Shown here piece by piece: positions 42,989 to 54,000 of a stretch of 64,000 bases of DNA. The DNA is from Cryoendolithus antarcticus (taxonomy: Eukaryota; Ascomycota; Dothideomycetes; Cladosporiales; Cladosporiaceae). The stretch spans positions 1 to 64,000 of the forward strand of contig NAJO01000019.1 in the NCBI GenBank assembly GCA_002077065.1, read 5' to 3'. Under the pieces are notes generated by a model, which saw nothing but the letters and a program-made list of their open reading frames with translations, did not search any database and had not been told where the DNA came from. Both the position numbers and the translations under genes were made by a program. Position 1 is the stretch's first letter. Every line of letters starts with the position of its first letter.

Positions 42989-45900
42989 TTACGACAAGAA
43001 GCTCTTGACCGCTTGCCCAACACCCTCAGGATCCTCAAATACATGCCAGTGTCCCACATTGGGCAACACCTTCGTCACTGCCCCCTTCATCTTACCTCCC
43101 AGTCCCGCGACGACCTCTGGTGGGCACACCTTGTCCTCTTCGCCTGTGATCAGTACCGTCTGCACGCCCTCGCTCAGCTTCGAGAAGTCTATCTCTAGGT
43201 CTTTCGCGCTTGCTACTGCCGTACAGCCCTTGGCATAGCCCTCTAGGTCTTGAGATAGGACACTCATTTGCACAGCTGTGAAGGCCAGGGCGTTCGATGT
43301 CTTGGTCTTGGCGGAGGTACCAGCCGTTGCGACGGCAAGAGCGACATTTCGTAGACCCTCTGCGCGTACCGTGGCTGCGCGTTTGGTTGCGCCTTCAGCA
43401 CCGGCTGCGGGCAGAGGGCATGGAGGAGGACCGATGAGAACAAGCTTCTCTACCAAAGACTCATGCTGAGATGCAAAGAGGGACGCGATCAGACAGCCCA
43501 TTGAATGTGCGATCAGTGTGACACTGTTCTTGCCGTCCAGCAGGGATGCAAGGTCGTCTGCATACGACTGGATCGTCAAGACCGAGGTGGCCTTTGTAGG
43601 CGAGAGGCCATGACCCTCGAGGTCGTAGAGGATAGCGGTGTAGCGACTTTGGTCGGCGTCCAGACCGAGAGAGTGCAGGAGAGGTGAATAGTAGTTCGTG
43701 TCTGCTCCCAGGCCGTGTACAAACACAAGGACCTCTGGACCACTCCCGAGTGTGCGTACATTGAGCAGCTTTCCATTTGGAAGCGTCGTAAGGCCGAGCC
43801 CGCCGTTTGTGAAGGCCAGATTTGAGACAGGGATGGCGCTCTCCTTGATTATTTTCGTTGTCACATAGTTGTCTGGCTCAGCCTTCGCCACCGTATTTCG
43901 GAGCGTGCCCAGTCCGGAGACGCTGATCTCGACTACATCACCAGCTTCGAGGAACACGGGCGGCTTGAGACCGAAGCCAACACCCACAGGCGTTCCCGTT
44001 GCGATTGTATCTCCAGGTCGGAGGGTCTGCGATTGCGAAAGCGTGCTAATCAACTTCGAGACCGAGAAGATCAGGTCATCTGTGTTACCCTTCTGGCGCT
44101 GCTCGCCATTGACATAAGTGGTAATGGTCAGCGTCTTTGGTAATGCGGACTTGGGCATGGCCACTGGACCCATCGGGCAGTAGCTGTCCCCGGATTTGCC
44201 TACTCGTGGTGTCAGTGGGAAATTCTTGGGTCTTTGCCTATCTCGAGACGCAGCTCCAGTGTTCAGTGCTAATATCGACACAGCTGCATTATTGCACTGT
44301 CGAATCGACCAGGTCGTGAGCGACAAAGCTTGACAGGTGCTGTGAACTATCGCAAGGTACGTCAAGCTTGTTCCTCAGCGACGCTGCATCTCCGACGTTC
44401 ACCGCTGCAGCCGAGTCGATAGGTGCACAAGCAGCGACATGAATCTGAAGAGGAGCAAAGCCATTTGGGATCTTACCAATGTAGAACTGCTTGTGATCTC
44501 GCTGCTTCTCTCTTGCTGTCACATCGTTGATGATCGTACATCCCCATACGTGATCTTCAGCTTTGTCTTCGTCGATCTGAAAGCCACCCTTTCCAATAAT
44601 CACGCCAATCTCACCCTCATAGTCGAGTGTTTCTGTGAAGCCTTCGTGCAGTAAGATATCCTCGCCACTAGCAACGATCGACGTTGCGCGTTTAGTGAAC
44701 ACCACAGGATGCGTAGGAATATCGACTTTGTCCGAAGAGTCATATCCACTTGCATTGAACTCCTTCGCATGCTCACTGTAGTTCTTGCCTACGGCTAGGA
44801 CATCTCGCCCGTTGATGGGTGGCAGAAGAGTGACCTCGCCTAGTGGGAAGGGATCACCACCAGCAATAACATCGTCTGCACCCACTTCGATGACTTGATA
44901 TAAGTTCTCGATCGCTGTGCCGCTGAGGAACGCCAATGGAATCACCTTGTCAGTGTCCCGATCAAGATGACCGATGCGGGTTCTTGCAGTGCCGTCTTTG
45001 AGCTGGTAGGCGATGAAGTTATTCAGTTTGACTTCAGCCTTCGACTCCATGACTGGCGAAGGATGCTCGTAAGCCACGAACTCTTTATGGCTGGCTTTGT
45101 GCACGCGTCCGTTGATCATGATGACATTGAGCTTGATGAATGTCAGCATTGCATGACTCGAGCGCCCCTCGTTGGATCAACCTACTTTGTCGTGGTCTTG
45201 TAGTACGGAGATGTCTTTGATTGGGTCGCCATCGACCAAGATGCAGTCTGCGAAGTAACCTGGTGCGATCTTGCCGAGCTCTTCCTCTCGCATGAACAAC
45301 TTTGCTACACCTGCTGTCGCCTACTAGCAGTATTAGTGTCAGTCATAGGGAAACAGGACAAGCAGGCCTTGCTCAGCTAGCTTATCAGCCCTTCAACGCT
45401 GGTATAAGCTGAGCTATGATATGCACTCCATGGTCGTCACATTCTCGCCGGCACCGCATAGTATGATTCGAGGTCTGAGACATGCCGCATGCTGCCCCAA
45501 GCGCATTCCACAAATGAAGAGCATGAGAGGAGAACACATACCGCAACGATTGACTCCATTGGCGTGTAGTCCAGCAGTTTCACGAAGTGCATCAGATCAC
45601 GGGCATATGTGCCGTGTGGAGTCCAATTGAAACTGCAACCACATTAGACAACTGAGCTGAGGCCATACCATATCGATAGCGTACCCGTAGTCTCCGCCTG
45701 GCAGCACGGTGATGCCTCTTCGGTGCATCTCCTTCAGACCCTTGATGGCTGCGTCCAGCTCAGCCTTGTAGCCCACCTTCTCCGCCTTCTCGAAGCTGTA
45801 GCCAAAAGCGGCGGATTCGTACAGCGTAGCCCACAGCCAATTTAGGCCCGGTGCTACAATATGCTTATCTTTGGCTTTCTCAAGCATGTCCATGCCCTCA

Positions 45901-46846
45901 TCATCAATCCAGGAGGCGTGATAGATGACGTCCACGCCATGTTTGATGCACATCTTGACGCTATCGCGTGCACGAGCGTGCGCACAGAGTCGAATGCCCT
46001 GACGATGAGCTTCGTCCACACAAGCGGCGGTCTCGGCATCGGTGAAGTAGCAGTCCTGCGCATCTCTGATCTCTGTGATCTGCTCGCCGGACATGGAGAG
46101 CTTGATCTGATCAACGCCGAGATCGATATGATGTCTGATCACCTCACGCATCTCGAGGGGTCCCTTCGCGAACGCCGTGATACCAGCTATCAATTCGCCA
46201 TCCGGCACCGCCATCTCCTTACCATTGGCAAGGTATCGTGGGCCTGGGATGCTGCCTTCATTGATCGCGTCCCGTATCACGACGTCCAGTCGCTCCTTCG
46301 CCGATGCAGCGCCGTATGCCATTGTGTAGCCACTATCTAGGTAGCACTGTGCTGAGCGAGCGGAGAGAAGGGTATGCTCTTCGACACCAAGACCGCCAAG
46401 AGCGGCCAGATCGCCGTTGTTCCAGCTGAAATGGACATGAGCGTCGCCTAAGCCGCTCATAAGGGTGCGTCCTTTGCCGTTGATGGTGCGGACAGCTGAA
46501 TTCTTGCGGAGGTCATCCTTATTCGGGACTTCGCCGACGTGCTTTATGCGCTCGCCTGAAAAACATCAGCCTCTATTTCGATCGCATGGTCCCCGCTCTT
46601 ACCTTCTATGTATACATCTCCATGATATGGATAACGCCCTGTGCTGTCGATGATGTTGACGTCCAAGAAAAGTACCTTGCTACTCGGACTTGTACCCTTG
46701 ATCTGGTAGTTCTTCGGCTTCAGCGATGGGTCAAAGTGGACAGCCTCATGGCAATTCATGACATCAAGCTTCGCATTGCAGTTTCCATGGTGGCCGTTGA
46801 CCCCATTCGTCATCAGGCCTCTCTCATCAACTGCGGAAGGGGACAT
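42989..46846 (-). CDS. Triple-fusion enzyme: amidohydrolase + FAA hydrolase + alpha/beta hydrolase
   Basis: Six exons, 46846-46603, 46555-45685, 45632-45542, 45320-45186, 45131-44477 and 44199-42989 (introns 47, 52, 221, 54 and 277 nt), give 1068 residues in one frame. Residues 60-460 are an imidazolonepropionase-like amidohydrolase: HxH metal ligands H121/H123, K233 in DQIKLSMSG, H274, H294 and D370 in LPGGDYG. Its closing strand LNVIMINGRVHK is encoded only by exon 5, so that exon belongs to the same protein. Residues 475-775 are a fumarylacetoacetate-hydrolase domain with acidic metal ligands E619, E621 (DYEGEIGV) and D650 (INDVTAREKQR). Residues 785-1068 are an alpha/beta hydrolase with VHGLGADTNYY as oxyanion loop and probable triad S898 (AHSMGC), D1021 and H1049. 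Each domain type acts in breakdown of cyclic amides or of ring-cleavage keto acids; the actual substrate is unknown. No signal peptide, so probably cytosolic. Confidence 0.85.
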
Positions 46847-47538
46847 ACTAACTACGGAATAGCAGCGCTGTGCAGACTTAAGAGCAAGCAGTGTTTGAAC
46901 AGTCTGATGAGAGCATATAACATTGGGGAACAGAGAGCTAGATGCCACTCATCCGGGAGTTGAGCTATACGCCACGCATTCGTAGCAGCTGCATTGTAGC
47001 TCGCAAAACTTACCTCATGTACCTAGTTTTGCTGCAGTCGGTTCTTTGCAGCTACTGGGACTGAATGGTAGACCCCGTGGTCTCCAAGCAAAGTCATGTC
47101 AAGCTCGATGTGCTGTAGAGTCATCCTCGGCGATTGCCTTGAATAATGACTGTCTATTACCCTTTGCGTCAGCTGTAGCAGTACGATGCCTACCTAGCAA
47201 ATCCAGAGACAACATGCGCGCGCGGCGATTCAAACTGTTGTACGTTGCAGACACACTTCCGTGAAGCTCCCGCATCACAGGTAAGCTCATGGGCGCTGCC
47301 GATCTTCCAGACATCCTTCACATGAGTGTACCTTTTGCGGGGTATAGAAGCGGAGAAGTCACGTGTTTGGTCTTCCAGCAGGATAGAAGGCAGAGGCAAC
47401 GACGCGGGAATAATGGCGTGAGCAAGAGAGTGCAACAATCGTAGGGATGAGAACATACCTACCTGCAGCCATGGGCACACGCCTAGTGCCAGTGCGCAGC
47501 CGTCGCTCTAGGGCGCGCGCTGTCATCGACTGCCGGTC
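46847..47538. other. Intergenic region upstream of the triple-fusion gene
   Basis: Promoter of the fusion gene and 3' flank of RQC1. The fusion frame stays open about 100 nt upstream of its ATG without another ATG. No separate gene. Confidence 0.5.
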
Positions 47539-49620
47539 TCAATCACTGTCGTCGTCCTCCACCATCGCCTGCCTCTGTCTGATCTGGTTCGCGGCTTCAA
47601 CATCGCCGACCAGCCCACCCGGAAATCCATCGTCGCCGTCGTCATGCACGTCACCGATGAGCTGCCTCTGCAGCTCCATCATCCTCTGCGTTCGTTCCAC
47701 TATGACATCTTCACTGACTCCAGAAGCCTGTATACGGCGTTCGATCTCCTCTTCACTGGGCTGAGGTGCTGCGCCGTCAGTGCCTGAAGGATTGAACCAG
47801 GGAAAGAGATCGGCGAAGAAAGTATATAGGCCTTGAAGTTCGCGGAGGTTGGACGTTGCAGATGTAAAGTCCGGCTGTGTTTGTCGTGTGAGAGCAATGG
47901 CTGAAGTCTGGTAAGACGTAATACTGTTCGGTGGAGGAAGAGGATCCGAAGAAGAGGTGAGCTGGGATGTGTAGGCACGAGGTATCAGTGCGATGAGCGC
48001 GGGCTGGTCCGAGACAAGGACTTGTCTTGCTTCGTTGAGCGTGATGTCTGCAGTGTCAGGGTCTGCTGATGGAGTGTCGAGAGGTAAGGCACTAGCTATC
48101 TCCGTGAGCAAGGCAGAAAAGTCTGGCGTATTCCATAGGTCTTTCGCACGTATGGCATACAGATCAGTGTATAGCTTCTCTCTGTCGGTCCTTGGCTCCT
48201 TTCCCCAGACGCCAGGTGGCGGCTGAAGGTTGAGTTCCTGCATTAGTCGGGCGATGACCCACGGGAAGCGACCGATTGCCGTGAACAGAGCCTGCTTGCC
48301 CTTGCTCTTGTTACCACCACGATACTCAGCCAGACCTTGACTGAGTACAACGTTGGGCATGTCGTCGTGCGCACTTTTTAGTGTCTTGTTGCGGCTGATA
48401 TTGAGGTAGTCCAGTGATTGCTGTGAACGTATCGCGTACTGGTCCAGCACCAGCCACATGGCGTATGGGTCATCGTCGGGAGAGAGCGAGAGGAGGAGCT
48501 TCGCCCACTCATACACCGTTCGCCATGTCGCCCGCATGCTAAGATTCTGCATGTATCGCCAGCTTGCTAGCCAGAATTCGCGATTTTCAGGTCGTCGAAA
48601 GTCGAGCCTTGCCTTGCCTTCCGCGAGGTTTTTGGAGAATGTGCTGTGTACAGCTCGACCAAATGAGAACAACGCACGCTCCAGCAAGTCTCCAGAGGTC
48701 GTGTGGTCTCGCTCTTGCTTCGCGATCTCAGATACCTGCAAAAGTGTACTGATGTGATACGGGTTGTGCTGCAAGAGAACCACAAGCCTGTTCGGGTCCA
48801 TGGACGCAACACAGCTCTCAAATTGCGACTGGACATCCTGATAGGCGCCATTGTGGACGTATCGGTATTCAACAGCGCCGTCCTTACGCTTCTCGACGAC
48901 CTCCATGCCAAGACCTCCACTTGTAGACACCGGCCATTCTCCTTTGCCTTGTATGAAGATGTTCCGGCGCAAGCCAATAGCTGATAAGCCGCCCGCTCTG
49001 CCACCCTGAGCTCGTTGGCCACGCAATGCTTGTGCGAGACCCATCTGCTGCCCTCTTCGTTGCTGCCTTCGATTGCCACCGGGGTTTGGTGCAGCTGGGC
49101 CGTCTTCATCCTCCTGATCTAATGCGGCTCTCCCGAACAATCGGCGCATCTCGTTCTGTGCATGTAGATGACTCATGTCGATGGCGAGCAATTTGCATGC
49201 TTCACTGGCGCTGGCGTCGACACCAGCTATTGTCTCTCCAGCACTATTGCCACTGGTGGAGAGCTGCTTCAAGGCCTCGTCGATCTCATCGATACCATTC
49301 ACTTTCGCCGCGTTTCCGTCCTGGCCGACTCCTTTGCCACCTTTCTTCTTCTTCTTTTTGGGCTTGGAGGTACTACGAGCCGGTACTGGCGATTCCCGAG
49401 GTGCGGATACTGCTACGCCTCCAACGTCTGCGCTCTCATCTTCATCATCGTCGCCCTCGTCCTCATCACCAAGCAAAGTAAATGCACTTGGCTTTGGCGG
49501 AGGAAGAGCAACGACATCGTCATCTTCGTCCTCTTTAGCGCAAGTGTCATGGTCCTGCCCCTCCAATTGCGCCAACCCCTCTCTCTCGCGTTGAGCCTTT
49601 CGCAGTGCACGCGACGACAT
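47539..49620 (-). CDS. RQC1: Ribosome quality control subunit Rqc1 (TCF25 family)
   Basis: Intronless, 693 residues from ATG 49620. Rqc1 is part of the RQC complex (with Ltn1, Rqc2 and Cdc48) that handles nascent chains on stalled 60S subunits. Family landmarks: N-terminal MSSRALRKAQREREG, an acidic stretch with FTLLGDEDEGDDDEDE, a poly-Lys tract (KPKKKKKKGGK) at about 85-95, then the folded part with NEMRRLFGRAAL, RNIFIQGKGEWP and LVVLLQHNPYHISTLLQVSEIAKQERDHTTSGDLLERALFSFGRAVHS, SWRYMQNLSMRATWRTVYEWAKLLLSLSPDDDPYAMWLVLDQYAIR, and GRFPWVIARLMQELN. The poly-basic tract itself is the kind of sequence that stalls ribosomes, which in yeast underlies autoregulation of Rqc1; whether that holds here is inference. 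Confidence 0.9.
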   Translation of the reverse strand: MSSRALRKAQREREGLAQLEGQDHDTCAKEDEDDDVVALPPPKPSAFTLLGDEDEGDDDEDESADVGGVAVSAPRESPVPARSTSKPKKKKKKGGKGVGQDGNAAKVNGIDEIDEALKQLSTSGNSAGETIAGVDASASEACKLLAIDMSHLHAQNEMRRLFGRAALDQEDEDGPAAPNPGGNRRQQRRGQQMGLAQALRGQRAQGGRAGGLSAIGLRRNIFIQGKGEWPVSTSGGLGMEVVEKRKDGAVEYRYVHNGAYQDVQSQFESCVASMDPNRLVVLLQHNPYHISTLLQVSEIAKQERDHTTSGDLLERALFSFGRAVHSTFSKNLAEGKARLDFRRPENREFWLASWRYMQNLSMRATWRTVYEWAKLLLSLSPDDDPYAMWLVLDQYAIRSQQSLDYLNISRNKTLKSAHDDMPNVVLSQGLAEYRGGNKSKGKQALFTAIGRFPWVIARLMQELNLQPPPGVWGKEPRTDREKLYTDLYAIRAKDLWNTPDFSALLTEIASALPLDTPSADPDTADITLNEARQVLVSDQPALIALIPRAYTSQLTSSSDPLPPPNSITSYQTSAIALTRQTQPDFTSATSNLRELQGLYTFFADLFPWFNPSGTDGAAPQPSEEEIERRIQASGVSEDVIVERTQRMMELQRQLIGDVHDDGDDGFPGGLVGDVEAANQIRQRQAMVEDDDSD

Positions 49621-50867
49621 ACTGATTAATTATGTCGGAGGGAAGAGTGTTGTTGTTTTCTACCCGACTAAAGATCGACAGCTATAACGGCCAATGCCGT
49701 GCAAAGCAGAGTGACGCATTGAATCGTTCCTGCACGAGAACCTTAATAGTTCGCCAAGACATGAGCTTAGGGCATGGGGCTGAACAAACTGAAGACAGTG
49801 AGCGGCACATGAGAATGCTGTATCTCTGTCCCCAACAGACAATTCTAGCCTACGGTTACGGTCCAGGATAGCCGGTAGTCCTGTCGCTTTGATGCCCAGC
49901 TTCGCGACTCGGCAAGCAGTTCGTAGGATATCATGCTGCTCGCGACAGCCCACAAGACGTACGTCGAGCCAGTGATTGCTGGTGGCCACTCTCAAACCCG
50001 CCATACACGACCAAGATATGGATACACTTCTGACCCAGACAGTCTCTGGACAACTTCTACGTCCGGGACGCCAACCACGCCGTAGAAGAGACAGCGCCAA
50101 CTTACTAATGCACTTTGAAGCAGGGCCTACCGGCCGTAGTCACGATTGCTCAAGACATCGGCCTGTTGGCACATTGTGTGGTGCCTAGCATACGGAATGG
50201 CTGTGAGCGTGATACGGATCACGGCTGGCAGGCTAGATGAAACCATGAAGCAGACCGCGGAGCGTTGGGTTAGAAGCGCCGCGAGGCCAGCGCAGTCCGG
50301 CGGAGAGACTGGTCCTTGACCTGTGACGCCAATTGCGGTGTTCTTCGATTTGGCTCCTGGTCACGGGGAAGGGTTGTCCTTTATGACTCCCTTGAGACAG
50401 CGCTCGTGTCGATAGTCTCCAGTCAGACCCCATCACCGACTCAGACCAGACGTCAGTGCGGATCAGAACACGCGGATTCGGACCACACCGGCTTGGGCGC
50501 CAGGTTTGCCTTTTGCTGTCGAGTTGAGAATTCTGGACGCTCATGCGTGACGCCCAGGACCCGTTATGCGCAAGAGATGCGCCGTCGGATCGTAGAACTC
50601 GAAAGGTTATGTCTGCGCCAAGCCGTATTGGCGTGCATGACATTTCGGCTCTGTCAGCTTCCGGTTCGGCAACTTGATGCTCCGTGCGCTTGTAATGGTG
50701 CAATTAGACTCCACCTGTTCGGCTGCAGATGCGACTTTGTGGCCAACCCGAGGTGATTCTTCCGCGTTGGCGTGACGTCCAAGGCTTTGAGCAGTCACTG
50801 CTGTCTCCAAACGAGCTTCGCTAAAGACCCCAGCACGCGCGGGATCTCCAACTAGCTACTAGGCGTC

Positions 50868-50893
50868 ATCTCACACTTGAGCTAGTGTGAGAT
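50868..50893. repeat. Perfect 9-bp inverted repeat, 8-nt spacer
   Basis: ATCTCACAC and GTGTGAGAT flank TTGAGCTA. It lies 189-214 nt upstream of the ABC transporter ATG. A dyad of this size fits a dimeric regulator site; a chance palindrome is less likely given the neighbouring second dyad with the same spacer length. Confidence 0.6.
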
Positions 50894-50906
50894 CCGAAAC
50901 CGTTCC

Positions 50907-50930
50907 GCGCGAAGTTATGCATCTTCGCGC
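50907..50930. repeat. Perfect 8-bp inverted repeat, 8-nt spacer
   Basis: GCGCGAAG and CTTCGCGC flank TTATGCAT. It starts 14 nt after the first dyad and lies 152-175 nt upstream of the transporter start. Confidence 0.6.
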
Positions 50931-51081
50931 CCAGTAAGTGGAATGATACGAGCGGAATATCAGGGTGAGACTTACTCCCGCTGCCGTTGACGTGCGCATT
51001 CATACAGTGGCCTGATTATCTTCCTCTCTATTTACTTCCATCTGGTCGATCAGGCAGGCGTGATCTTCGACATCCGCCACC

Positions 51082-54000
51082 ATGTCCCTCGTAGGAAACT
51101 TCTCATTCGGTAATTACGATCAAACGGCAGAGACTGCAGGCGCGCAGTCAAGTGGCTCCGCATTTCTTCGAAGACCAAGTCATACCCAGGATGACTCGGC
51201 ACCACACATTGAGCGGCGAAATAGCTTAGCTCGCACGTTCAGTAGATCAGGACGACGGCCATCGAATGCATCGACGATACGGACTGGTCGCAGAGGTTCT
51301 GTGACAGCGCAGCATCAGGATGATCATCTCCGGTCCCAAGCTGGAGGAGGCACTGCATCGACGTCGCATACCGGAGGTACAGGCATTCACGATGGAACGT
51401 ACTACCCTGACGGCGTCACACCCCAGGATGAGCGAGCAATCGAATCCGAGAAGCACGACTTGAGCAAACAGGGTCTTGAAGCCTACGAGTCGCCAAGCTC
51501 GGATGAGGACATTGAGAATCGCAAAGACAAGGAAGTCGCTCAGCTCGCCAGATCACTGACCCAGCAGACTACGTGGTCACAGCTTGGGGACAATCCACTT
51601 CAGGCAGAGAAAGGCTCAAACACCGACCCTAATTCGGAGAACTTCCGGTACCGGTCATGGGTCCGGAGCATGATCAAGCTCACCGAGAACGAGAATAAGA
51701 ATCCTGGACGCACCGCAGGTGTTGCCTTCCGGAAACTAAATGTCCATGGCTTCGGTGCAGCTACCGATTACCAGGCTGATGTCGCGAATGTGGTGCTTAA
51801 GACTATCGATCCGATCAAGCGGCTACTGGGTCTCGGCAAGCAACGTCGCATAGACATCCTGCAAGACTTTGAGGGTCTTGTTAGGAGCGGAGAGATGCTT
51901 GTCGTGCTTGGTCCACCTGGCAGTGGCTGCTCTACATTTCTGAAGACTTTGACTGGCGAGACGCATGGCTTCTTTGTGGACGATGGCTCCGAAATCAACT
52001 ACCAGGGCATCCCGCCCGATCATATGCATAAGTACTTCCGCGGCGAGGCGATCTATACTGCAGAGGTGGACGTTCATTTCCCTATGTTGACTGTTGGCGA
52101 CACGCTGACGTTCGCTGCTCGCGCAAGAGCGCCCAAGAATGTTCCTGGTGGCGTGAGCAAGAATGTCTACGCAGAGCACATGCGGGACGTGATCATGGCT
52201 ACTTATGGCATTAGCCACACCGTCAACACGCGCGTAGGGAATGACTTCGTCCGTGGCTGTTCAGGAGGCGAACGAAAGCGAGTGTCGATAGCAGAGGCAT
52301 CTTTGAGTGGCGCGCCTCTACAGGCTTGGGACAACAGTACCCGTGGTCTCGACAGCGCAAACGCCATCGAGTTCTGCAAGACTCTACGACTTCAGACAGA
52401 GCTCAGTGGTGCGACTGCCATGGTAGCTATCTACCAAGCGCCGCAATCCGCGTACGACATCTTCGACAAGGCGTTAGTGCTTTATGAAGGACGACAGATC
52501 TACTTCGGCTCTACCAAGAAGGCGCGAGCCTATTTCGAGCGCATGGGCTTCGTCTGCCCGCATCGTCAGACTGACGGCGACTTTCTCACATCCATGACTT
52601 CTGCACAAGAACGTGTGGTCAAGTCAGGTTGGGAGAACAAAGTTCCCCGCACACCCGATGATTTCGCTGCTCGATGGAAGGCAAGTCCTGAGCGTACTCA
52701 GCTGGTGCAAGATATCGATGCATATAATCAGCAGTACCCGCTGGAGGGAGAATCATACCGTCAATTCGCTGCGTCACGCCGTGTTCAGCAGTCCAAGCAG
52801 TCTCGCGCCAAATCTCCCTACACATTGTCTTACACGCAGCAGGTCGAGCTCTGTCTCTGGCGTGGCTTCCGTCGCTTGACGGGAGATCCAAGTTTGACTT
52901 TTACGCAACTTTTCGGCAACGCCATGATGGCTCTCGTCGTTGGCAGCGTGTTCTACAACATGCAGCTCAATACGACCTCATTTTTCCAGCGTGGTGCAGT
53001 CATTTTCTTCTCGATTCTCCTCAACGCCTTCGGTTCGGCCTTGGAAATTCTTACACTCTACGCACAGCGACCGATCGTCGAGAAGCATTCGCGATACGCT
53101 CTGTACCATCCGTCGGCCGAAGCAATCGCGTCTATGTTGACCGACATGCCTTACAAGATCATGAATGCGATCATCTTCAATATCGCCCTCTACTTCATGG
53201 TGAATCTGCGACGAGAGCCCGGGCCTTTTTTCTTCTTCATGTTTGCTAGCTTCTTGACGACTCTCATGATGAGCATGCTGTTCCGAACGATAGCTTCGGT
53301 GTCCAGGACGTTAGCACAGGCGATGGCACCGGCGGCGGTGCTGATCCTAGGTATAGTCATGTTCACTGGGTTTGCTATACCGACTCGCTACATGCTGGGG
53401 TGGTGCAGGGTAAGTCATACTGCCGAACGCATATCAGTATGCACACGAAGCTGACGACTAAATAGTGGATTAACTATCTGGATCCTGTAGCCTACGCCTT
53501 CGAAGCATTGATGGTGAATGAGTTCCACGGACGCAGATATGCTTGTTCTGCATACGTGCCATCTTATGGCGATCTCGCGCAACGTGAACAAGTCTGCTCC
53601 GCCGTCGGGTCAGAAGCCGGGCTGGCATCTGTGAACGGCGACGATTATCTGGCTTCCGCGTTCCAGTACTACAATAGCCACAAGGTAAGGACCTCTCTAG
53701 TCATGTTTGTTGCAATATACTGACAATGAATATCCAGTGGCGAAACATTGGAATCATAATACTGTTCACTGCCGCCCTCATGACATTCTACATCGTCGCT
53801 ACCGAGCTCATCTCGTCAAAGAAATCCAAGGGCGAAGTCCTGGTATTCCGTAGGGGCCATACGCCTGCAGTTCTCAAGGAGAAGACCGTTGACGAGGAAT
53901 CTGGAAGCAACGGCTCTGCGCTCGCGAAGAAGGAAAGCTACACTGCACCTACCGATATCATACAGAAGCAGACAGCGATCTTCAGCTGGAGAAACGTCAT

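Larger units (their letters stand above)
49621..51081. promoter_or_regulatory. Divergent promoter region RQC1 / ABC transporter
   Basis: 1.46 kb between the RQC1 start (-) and the transporter start (+). It contains the two perfect inverted repeats listed separately, 150-215 nt upstream of the transporter ATG, and several CCG/TCCGCG motifs around 50892-50910 of the sort bound by Zn2Cys6 regulators of pump genes. ORFs inside (for example 50316-50756) have no family features. Confidence 0.5.

Noticed and set aside
44289..45149. Separate FAA-hydrolase gene starting at 45149
   Set aside because: The apparent start lies inside an intron, and the next residues are the closing strand of the preceding amidohydrolase, so this is an exon of the fusion gene.
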